The position numbers and the translations under genes are program-made. DNA of 5,182 nucleotides from the NCBI GenBank assembly GCA_003223775.1, contig QHWK01000490.1, forward strand, positions 1 through 5,182, read 5' to 3'. The DNA is from Acidobacteriota bacterium. GTDB taxonomy: Bacteria; Acidobacteriota; Vicinamibacteria; Vicinamibacterales; CAVVIG01. Below are positions 1 through 5,182 of the stretch, in pieces (position 1 is the stretch's first letter; each line of letters opens with the position of its first letter). A model generated the notes under the pieces. It made no database searches. It had not been told where the DNA came from and saw nothing but the letters and a program-made list of their open reading frames with translations.

Positions 1-392
1 ATCCCCTTCGGCTCGCGCTGTCCCTTGTAGGCGAGCGCCTCCGGGATCCACAGGCGCCGCTTTTCGCCGGTCACCATCATCTGAAGCCCTTCGCCGAACC
101 CGGCGATAACGCGGCTCACGCCGAAGGTCGAGGGCTTGCCGCGGGAGACCGAGCTGTCGAACATCGATCCGTCGGTCTTCCATCCCGTGTAATGCACGAC
201 GACGACGTCGTCTTTCGTCGGATGATCCTTGCCGCTGCCGCGCGCGAGCACTTTCGTCGCGAGCCCAGACGGCGCTTTCACCGCGTCGGCAGGCGGCGCC
301 GCGACGTCGGGCGGCGCGGCGACCTGCGCGCGAGGCGCCGCGAGAACGGCGGCGACGATGATCGGCGTCAACAGATGAGCAGACACACGCAT
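1..392 (-). CDS. Exported FKBP-type peptidyl-prolyl cis-trans isomerase, N-terminal 130 residues (3' end outside window)
   Basis: FKBP-type enzymes catalyse cis-trans isomerisation of Xaa-Pro bonds and help proteins fold; this one is predicted to act in the periplasm. The frame is open from an ATG at 392 to the window edge. Residues 1-23 look like a signal peptide (MRV, a hydrophobic run, then a likely cut near APRA|Q). Residues 24-42 are an Ala/Pro linker with a duplicated VAAPP unit. The FKBP domain starts near residue 43. By eye against human FKBP12, HYTG (68-71) matches the Tyr26 region, FDSS (78-81) gives the Phe36/Asp37 pair, VI (95-96) matches Val55/Ile56, and LAY (120-122) gives the Tyr82 equivalent. 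GEKRRLWIP (109-117) is typical of bacterial FKBPs. The pocket Trp59 is replaced by Phe99 (AGFGEG) and Phe46 by Ser88. Perhaps 15-30 C-terminal residues are missing if there is one domain. The start is supported by a Shine-Dalgarno overlapping the UPF0182 stop, 16 bp upstream. The family call is firm; activity and location are inferred. Confidence 0.93.
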   Translation of the reverse strand, partial: MRVSAHLLTPIIVAAVLAAPRAQVAAPPDVAAPPADAVKAPSGLATKVLARGSGKDHPTKDDVVVVHYTGWKTDGSMFDSSVSRGKPSTFGVSRVIAGFGEGLQMMVTGEKRRLWIPEALAYKGQREPKG

Positions 393-401
393 GACACTGA
401 T

Positions 402-409
402 TCTCCGCC
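402..409 (-). promoter_or_regulatory. Shine-Dalgarno of the FKBP gene, overlapping the UPF0182 stop codon
   Basis: On the minus strand the sequence GGCGGAGA precedes the FKBP ATG at 392, with about 10 nt between GGAG and the ATG. Its first G is the last base of the UPF0182 stop codon TAG (411-409). A ribosome ending UPF0182 therefore sits on the start site of the next gene, which suggests translational coupling. The site also supports the ATG at 392 as the true start. Confidence 0.65.
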
Positions 410-3258
410 TACTTTTGTGTCTTCGTCTGCGACAGGCGCTCGAGTTTCTGCTTGAGCGCTTCCAGACGACTGCCTGCCTCACCCAGGCGTCCCTGCGCCG
501 TCAGCCGTTGATACTCGGAGAGATCGTCGGCGGCCGAGCGAATCAGCGCGTCGACGTCGGTTGCGGCAGGCGCGGCGCGCGGCTGCGCGGGTGACGGAGC
601 GGACGCAGACCGCGGCGCGCCGGCGGGCGATTCGGCCGCCGCGATCGGCGCGCCGGGCGCGGCGCTCGTCGTCGAGACGCCGTTGCCGAAGAGCGCCGAC
701 ATCGCCGACTCGAACGTCGGCCCGTACGCGAGGCGATCCTGCAGTGCGAGGACGACGAGCCGCAGCTCGGGCATCGGGCTGCGATCGGCCTGCAGGTAGA
801 TCGGCTCGGCGTAGAGGAGCGCGCGGCCGACGGGGATCACGATGATGCCGCCGCGGCGCACGTGCGATCCCTGCTGGTTCCAGAGCGACAGCTGGCCCGA
901 GAGCTGCGAGTTCTGATCGATGCGCGCCTCGACCTGCAGCGGGCCGTCGACGAGCCGCGTCTTCGGGAAGTCGTAGACGAGCGCCGCGCCGTAGTGCGGA
1001 TCGTCGCTGCGGCCGGCGATCCATCCGATCAGGTTGTTCCGGTTCGCCGGCGTGAAGGGCAGGATCTCGATGAACTCGCTCGTCTTCTCGCCGGGCAGCG
1101 TCATCAGCACGAAGTTCGGCTCCATCGTCTGGACCGCCTGCTCGCGCTGCGCGCTCAGCCCGACTTCGCTCGCGACGGTCCACAGGTCCTCGCGGTTGTA
1201 GAACGCGCCGGGATCCGTCATGTGGTACACGCCGTAGACGAGCGCCTGCATCTTCAGCATCAGCTCCGGGTAGCGCACGTGCCGGCGCAGGTCGGGCGGC
1301 ATCGCGGCGGCGTCCCTGAAGAGCGACGGAAAGATCGCGCGGTACGCGGCGATGATCGGATCCTCCGCGTCGAAGACGTAGAACGTCGTCGTGCCGTCGT
1401 AGGCGTCGATCACCGCCTTGACGCTGTTCCGCAGGTAATTGATCCGGTCGCGGCCGAGGCTGTACAGCCGTGCGTACGGGTAGCTGTCCGACGTCGTGAA
1501 GCCGTCGATGATCCACGACAGGCGGCCGTCGGCGTCGATGACAATGTACGGATCGCTGTCGAAGGTGAGGAACGGCGCGAGCGTCTCGACGCGTTCGCGG
1601 ATGTTGCGCCGCATCAGCAGCCGGCTCTCCGCCGAGACGTCGTCGCTGAACGGCAGCTTCGCGAGATCGCCTCGGTCGAGCGCGATGATCAGCCGCCGCA
1701 GGAATCCGCCGAGCACGATGCCGCCCCTGCCCTCGTACGACGTGAGGCTGTTGGTCTCGCCCTGCGGGTAGTTGAACTCCTTCTGCCGCGTGCGCACGTA
1801 GACGTCGGTGTTCGTGAGCTCCCCGAAATAGATCTCCGGCCGCGTCAGCTTCAGGCTCGGAATCGTGCTGCGCACGGGCATGTCGCTCAGCACGAGCGCC
1901 GGCAGCCCCTCGGGCGTGAAGCCGTTGACGGGATTCATCGTGACGCCGTAGCCGTGCGTGTAGATCAGCTTTTCGTTGATCCAGTTCCGGCTGCTCTCCG
2001 GCAGCTTGTCGACGTTCAGTTCGCGCGTGGCGAGCATCATCTGGCGCGGCGCGCCGTCGATCGTGTAGCGATCGATGTCGATGTCGGGGAAGTCGTAGTA
2101 GGTGCGGATCTCCTGAATCTGCCGCAGCGTGTCCTGCAGCGCGCGCCAGTCCCAGAGGCGGATGTTCTCGAGCGTCGGCTGGTTGTTCGCGGCGTCGACG
2201 GCCTCGATGCCCGATTCCGCGGGGAACGCGCTCTGCGCGATCCGATTCAAACCGTAGGCCTGCCGCGTCATCTCGATGTTGTTGACGATGTAGGGCGTCT
2301 CGCGCACGAGCTCGTTCGGCTTCACGACGAAGCTCGACACGTACCACCCGATGATGCCCGCGATCACGTACACGATCGCCGCCGGCGCGACGGCCGCCGC
2401 GAGCCACCCGACGCGCGGCGCCGCGACGGCGTTCACGAGCGCGATGGCCGCGCCGACGACCAGCGCGACGGCGACGACGAGCATGCCGGCGATCGTGACG
2501 TGCGCGTCGGTGTAGCTGACGCCCGCGAAGATCGTGTGATCCGCGAAGAGCCGATCGAAGCGGCCGATATAGGTGCGCGCCGCGAGCACCAGCAGCACGA
2601 ACGCGAACGCGATCGACACGCCGCGCCACGCCGCCGCTTCGCTGTCGCGGCGGCCGCCGAGGAGCCGCGTCCCGCCGGTGATCGCCGCGAAGAACACCGC
2701 GACGCCGCCGATGATGATCGACAGCGTCAGCAGCCAGCCGGTGAGCAGATGCCACGCCGGCAGCGTGAAGAAATAGAACGTCAGCGGGCGGCCGAAGATC
2801 GGATCGACGGGCGTCGGACCCGGCTTCGCGTACCAGTAGAGCGCGAGCGTGGGCCACTCGGCCGCCATCGCCGAGCCGGTGATCACCGCGATGACGAGCG
2901 ATCCGGCGAGCGCGACGAGGCGGATCACCGGCTCGACCGGCAGCTTCACCGGCTGGCCGTTGATCAAGATCGGCAGGCCGGCGAGCTCGCCGAGCCGCGG
3001 CGGCTTGAGCGCGAGAAACGAGAGCCAGAGCGCGGCGAAGGTGACGATCGTGAAACCGCTGAAGACCGCGGCCTGCATGTTCAGCGTGCGCCAGAACACG
3101 TCGGCGAAGCCGAGCGATCCGTACCACAGCGCGTCGACGTAGTACGACAGCGCCGTGCCGCCGCTGAAGATGAGGATCGCGAGAACGACGAGCAGGAACA
3201 GGCCGCCGCGCCGCCGCGGGGACCGGCGCCGCGCAGGCCAGTCGATCGTCTCAGCCAC
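409..3258 (-). CDS. UPF0182 (COG1615, PF03699) family integral membrane protein, 949 aa
   Basis: This is a complete member of a widespread family of large membrane proteins found in actinobacteria, cyanobacteria and others; no biochemical function is established that I can state. A positively charged N-terminus (RRRSPRRR, 10-17) precedes about seven hydrophobic helices, near 19-40, 62-84, 109-131, 168-194, 212-228, 254-279 and 285-307. A large soluble, probably extracytoplasmic, domain spans about 308-850. It carries family-typical stretches: YTHGYGVTMNPVNGFTPEGLP at 433-453, TRPEIYFGE (472-480), WIIDGFTTSDSYPY (582-595), YPELMLKMQ (663-671) and SLWNQQGSHV (791-800). An Ala/Pro/Ser-rich linker (about 862-900) leads to a charged, probably coiled-coil tail (901-945), as in many family members. 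Length is usual for the family. The start is GTG; the next Met is residue 61, which would delete the first helix. No strong Shine-Dalgarno is visible. It lies 31 bp after the secreted ConA-like gene and 16 bp before the FKBP gene, so it is probably co-transcribed with both. Confidence 0.95.
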   Translation of the reverse strand: MAETIDWPARRRSPRRRGGLFLLVVLAILIFSGGTALSYYVDALWYGSLGFADVFWRTLNMQAAVFSGFTIVTFAALWLSFLALKPPRLGELAGLPILINGQPVKLPVEPVIRLVALAGSLVIAVITGSAMAAEWPTLALYWYAKPGPTPVDPIFGRPLTFYFFTLPAWHLLTGWLLTLSIIIGGVAVFFAAITGGTRLLGGRRDSEAAAWRGVSIAFAFVLLVLAARTYIGRFDRLFADHTIFAGVSYTDAHVTIAGMLVVAVALVVGAAIALVNAVAAPRVGWLAAAVAPAAIVYVIAGIIGWYVSSFVVKPNELVRETPYIVNNIEMTRQAYGLNRIAQSAFPAESGIEAVDAANNQPTLENIRLWDWRALQDTLRQIQEIRTYYDFPDIDIDRYTIDGAPRQMMLATRELNVDKLPESSRNWINEKLIYTHGYGVTMNPVNGFTPEGLPALVLSDMPVRSTIPSLKLTRPEIYFGELTNTDVYVRTRQKEFNYPQGETNSLTSYEGRGGIVLGGFLRRLIIALDRGDLAKLPFSDDVSAESRLLMRRNIRERVETLAPFLTFDSDPYIVIDADGRLSWIIDGFTTSDSYPYARLYSLGRDRINYLRNSVKAVIDAYDGTTTFYVFDAEDPIIAAYRAIFPSLFRDAAAMPPDLRRHVRYPELMLKMQALVYGVYHMTDPGAFYNREDLWTVASEVGLSAQREQAVQTMEPNFVLMTLPGEKTSEFIEILPFTPANRNNLIGWIAGRSDDPHYGAALVYDFPKTRLVDGPLQVEARIDQNSQLSGQLSLWNQQGSHVRRGGIIVIPVGRALLYAEPIYLQADRSPMPELRLVVLALQDRLAYGPTFESAMSALFGNGVSTTSAAPGAPIAAAESPAGAPRSASAPSPAQPRAAPAATDVDALIRSAADDLSEYQRLTAQGRLGEAGSRLEALKQKLERLSQTKTQK

Positions 3259-3289
3259 GAGCGTCAGCTCGCACAGGAACGCCGCGGCA

Positions 3290-3952
3290 TCAGCGGGCCC
3301 TGACGGTGAATCCTTCGACGTGCACGTTCAGATTGTGGTTGACGCGCAGGCCCGCGATGCCGGCGGCGTCCACCTTCGACGGCTCGGCCGACGCCACCTC
3401 CGTGCCGTTGACGAGGAAGCGCACCTTGTCGCGGCCCACTTCCACCGCGAGCGTGTTGCTCATCTTGCCCGTGGCGTCGGGCTTGCGAATCGCGCTGCTG
3501 TCGGTCCAGTCGGTGACCGTCGGCGTCTCGCTGCCGCTGCGGCGCTTGACGAGGAACTTGCCGTCCTGGCGCACGAGGAAATAGGTGTACTTCTGGGTCG
3601 CGCTCTCGAGATTCGCGCCGCCGACGAAGAGCCCGTACGCCTCGGGATGCTCGGCGCGCTCCATCTGCGTGAACGTCGCGCTCGCGGCGAACTCGCCCGT
3701 CTGCCGGTCGGCCTGCCGGTAGTAGATGGCGGCCGGTCCGCTCATGATGTGGACGCCGCCGCCCATCGGCGTCATCTTCACGCCGGCCATCGACGCGCCG
3801 CCGCCGTCGATCCGTCCCTTCCATCCCGCCGGCAGCGTGCCGCCGCCTGCGATCGCCTTGTCGTGATCGGGCTGATGCTGCTGCGCGGCGAGCGGCAGCG
3901 CCGCAGCCACGAGCGCCGCGACGGTGAGCATGAAGGTCTTCATGATCGCCAT
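3290..3952 (-). CDS. Secreted protein of about 220 aa, predicted ConA-like (LamG/DUF1080-type) beta-sandwich
   Basis: I do not recognise a named family with certainty. Residues 4-23 form a clear signal peptide (MKTF, then an Ala/Leu/Val core ending LPLAAQQ), so the mature protein is exported. The rest alternates hydrophobic and polar residues as in a beta-sandwich. It has an ASATFTQ strand (90-96), YGLFVGG (106-112), YTYFLVRQDGKFLVKRR (122-138), LAVEVGRDKVRFLVNGTEV (168-186) and a closing GIAGLRVNHNLNVHVEGFTV (198-217). This strand order, with a KVRFLVNG turn and a G(L)R-N-H-L-V ending, resembles the LamG / 3-keto-disaccharide hydrolase (DUF1080) fold. No catalytic residues can be assigned, so a carbohydrate-binding or structural role is only a guess. 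Two starts are possible: ATG at 3952 (MAIMKTF) or ATG at 3943 (MKTF, the more typical signal-peptide start). The single weak GGA ribosome site is about 3 nt from the first and 12 nt from the second. UPF0182 begins 31 bp downstream. Confidence 0.85.
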   Translation of the reverse strand: MAIMKTFMLTVAALVAAALPLAAQQHQPDHDKAIAGGGTLPAGWKGRIDGGGASMAGVKMTPMGGGVHIMSGPAAIYYRQADRQTGEFAASATFTQMERAEHPEAYGLFVGGANLESATQKYTYFLVRQDGKFLVKRRSGSETPTVTDWTDSSAIRKPDATGKMSNTLAVEVGRDKVRFLVNGTEVASAEPSKVDAAGIAGLRVNHNLNVHVEGFTVRAR

Positions 3953-3973
3953 TATTCCACTTTTGAGCTTCGG

Positions 3974-4010
3974 TCTCTGCGGCCTTTGCCGCCTTCGCGC
4001 TCTTGCGTTA
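3974..4010. repeat. Four degenerate 9-bp units (consensus about YCTTTGCGS) with a small hairpin
   Basis: On the plus strand the gap reads TCTCTGCGG (3974-3982), CCTTTGCCG (3983-3991), CCTTCGCGC (3992-4000) and TCTTGCGTT (4001-4009, one T short), followed by A at 4010. Together this is a head-to-tail periodic tract filling most of the space between two genes. The receptor stop codon (TAA on the minus strand, 4010-4008) is formed by the end of the last unit. Inside the tract, GCGGC (3979-3983) and GCCGC (3988-3992) can form a 5-bp stem with a 4-nt loop. There is no T-run, so a classical intrinsic terminator is not supported. From memory, similar CTTTGCG-type periodic spacers occur at gene ends in several bacterial genomes; that is not tested here. 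Confidence 0.55.
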
Positions 4011-5182
4011 CCAATAGAACTTCAACCCGAGCTGAATCTCGCGGGGCGCGCGCGCCGCGAGGATCTGGCCAAATGTATCCGCCGGCGTGTTGCACGTCGT
4101 CAGGCTGACGGTGCACGTGTTGTCGAGGCCGGCCGCCTGCGGATCCGCGAGCCACTGCGTGTGGTTGAACGCGTTGATCGCATCGGCGCGAAACTGGATG
4201 CGCTGGGTGCGGTTGAACGTCCAGTTCTTCGAGATCGAGAGATCGGTCTGGTTGCGTCCCGGCTGCCGGAATTCGGCGCGGCCCGAGTTGCCGAACGTGC
4301 CGTCGGCCGCCGGTGTGTACGCGTTCGGGTTGAACCAGAACAAATTCGCCGTCTGCTCGCCCGCGGCCGGATCGCCGACGATGTTCGGCCGTCCGCCGCG
4401 AAGGAATCCGTTCGTGCTTTCCGAGATGCGCGGAATCGGCTGGCCGGAGTTGATCGTCGTGATGCCGGCGATCTGCCAGCCCGCCAGGACGGCTCGCGCG
4501 GCCGCGCTCGGCGAGTCTTTCATGAACGGAATGTTGTAGACGTAGTTCGCCGTGAAGATGTGCCGGCGATCGGTCCGCGCGTCCGCGTATTCGGCCGCCA
4601 GGTCGAGCGGATTCTGCGGAATGTCGATGGCATCGCGATCGTTGCTCGCGTCGGTCTGATTGCGGCTCAGCGTGTAGTTCATCGTGAGCGTGCCCGCCGC
4701 GCCGCCGTCGTGACGGAAGCTGGTGAGCAGCCCCCAGTAGGTGCTGCGTGCCGTCGTTTCACGCAGCGTGATCGACCCGTACCCGAGGTACGGCCGCGCG
4801 AGGTTGACGCTGCCGAGCCGCAGGACGTCGGCGGGCTGGGGGTAGTTGATGTCGATCGGACGGATCAGACGATCGCCGTGCGCGCCGACGTAGCTGACGT
4901 CGACGGCGCCGCGCGCGTAGAGCTGCCGCTGCACGCCGGCGTTCCATTGCTGCGTGCGGGGCGTCCTGAAGTCGTCGCCGTTGCCAATCAGGTTCGGCAC
5001 GCCCCCGGTCGTGCTCGTCGTGCCGGAGCCCGGGTTCGACAGCCGCGCGTTCAGAATGTTCGTCGTGAACACGTACGGCGGGTTCGTGAACGAATTCTGC
5101 TCGAAGATGCCGACGAGCGCCTGGTCGTAATAGATCCCGTACGAGCCGCGGACGATCGTCGTGCCCGTCGACGCCGGATCGA
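4008..5182 (-). CDS. TonB-dependent receptor, Oar-like (C-terminal 390 residues; N-terminus outside window)
   Basis: This is the C-terminal part of an outer-membrane beta-barrel receptor that takes up a large substrate using TonB energy; the substrate cannot be told. The frame is open from the right edge to TAA at 4010-4008. It starts in VRGSYGIYYDQ (residues 10-20 of the fragment), the barrel strand typical of Oar-like receptors. Strand-like segments follow with aromatic, alternating residues: VDVSYVGAHGDRL, TLTMNYTLSRNQTD, RRHIFTANYVYNIPF, GWQIAGITTINSGQPI. The family-typical RIQFRADAINAFNHTQW comes near the end, and the last strand is REIQLGLKFYW. A terminal aromatic residue is the usual signal for barrel assembly; here it is Trp, where Phe is commoner. 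Cys356 and Cys363 lie in the last loop and could pair. The signal peptide, any carboxypeptidase-regulatory-like domain and the plug lie beyond the window; full members are often around 1000 residues or more. The next gene starts 55 bp downstream. Confidence 0.92.
   Translation of the reverse strand, partial: DPASTGTTIVRGSYGIYYDQALVGIFEQNSFTNPPYVFTTNILNARLSNPGSGTTSTTGGVPNLIGNGDDFRTPRTQQWNAGVQRQLYARGAVDVSYVGAHGDRLIRPIDINYPQPADVLRLGSVNLARPYLGYGSITLRETTARSTYWGLLTSFRHDGGAAGTLTMNYTLSRNQTDASNDRDAIDIPQNPLDLAAEYADARTDRRHIFTANYVYNIPFMKDSPSAAARAVLAGWQIAGITTINSGQPIPRISESTNGFLRGGRPNIVGDPAAGEQTANLFWFNPNAYTPAADGTFGNSGRAEFRQPGRNQTDLSISKNWTFNRTQRIQFRADAINAFNHTQWLADPQAAGLDNTCTVSLTTCNTPADTFGQILAARAPREIQLGLKFYW

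Noticed and set aside
479..3127. An 882-residue open frame on the minus strand in a different frame from UPF0182
   Set aside because: The protein is Arg/Ala/His-rich and low in complexity, a shifted-frame shadow of UPF0182, and has no recognisable domain.
862..3303. An 813-residue open frame on the plus strand, antisense to UPF0182
   Set aside because: The translation is dominated by Arg, Asp, Glu, Ala and Val with no domain-like pattern. It mirrors the codons of a strongly GC-rich gene, in which stops are rare on the other strand. UPF0182 is clearly the real gene.
3953..3970. A possible sigma-70 type -10 box (AATAAT) in front of the secreted-protein gene
   Set aside because: The hexamer overlaps the ATG at 3952, leaves no room for a leader, and has no recognisable -35 at the right distance.
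3979..3992. A possible rho-independent terminator after the TonB receptor gene
   Set aside because: The stem is only 5 bp and no U-run follows on the minus strand, so termination is not supported.
3155..4108. A 317-residue plus-strand frame opposite the ConA-like gene
   Set aside because: It is His/Arg/Ala-rich, has no signal or domain pattern, and crosses two real genes; it is a composition artefact.
1..5182. Mobile element, phage, CRISPR, defence or toxin-antitoxin content
   Set aside because: No transposase, integrase, terminal inverted repeats, spaced direct repeats or defence domains are seen, and the four genes have uniform composition.

Overview
The window is strongly GC-rich, with codon third positions mostly G or C. 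It reads as a piece of an ordinary bacterial chromosome, probably from an Acidobacteriota member; Vicinamibacteria-like is my best guess. The lineage call rests on three things. The TonB-dependent receptor is of the Oar-like type that is greatly expanded in that phylum (ends in an REIQLGLKFYW-type strand, with RADAINAFNHTQW before it). A small secreted ConA-like protein of a type I associate with acidobacterial genomes lies next to it. The FKBP is of an exported bacterial type. No rRNA, tRNA or phylogenetic marker is present, so the assignment is an inference.

All four genes lie on the minus strand, so transcription runs from the right edge to the left edge. In that order: (1) the 3' part of an outer-membrane TonB-dependent receptor, entering at the right edge and ending at 4008. 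(2) A 55-bp gap holding about four degenerate 9-bp repeat units and a small hairpin. (3) A 220-aa secreted protein predicted to be a ConA-like beta-sandwich (3290-3952). (4) A 949-aa UPF0182/COG1615 membrane protein with seven N-terminal helices and a large extracytoplasmic domain (409-3258). (5) The 5' part of an exported FKBP-type peptidyl-prolyl isomerase (starts at 392, leaves at the left edge). The last three genes are separated by only 31 and 16 bp. The FKBP ribosome-binding site overlaps the UPF0182 stop codon, so these three are probably one transcription unit, and the last pair may be translationally coupled.

The common theme is the cell envelope: outer-membrane uptake, a secreted lectin-like protein, a large membrane protein of unknown function, and a periplasmic folding factor. 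No mobile element, CRISPR array, RNA gene, defence system or toxin-antitoxin pair is visible, and there is no gene-free stretch above 55 bp. I do not see an exotic new system. The items most worth following up are the 9-bp periodic repeat at the receptor gene's end, the coupled UPF0182-FKBP pair, and an unusual substitution in the FKBP pocket.
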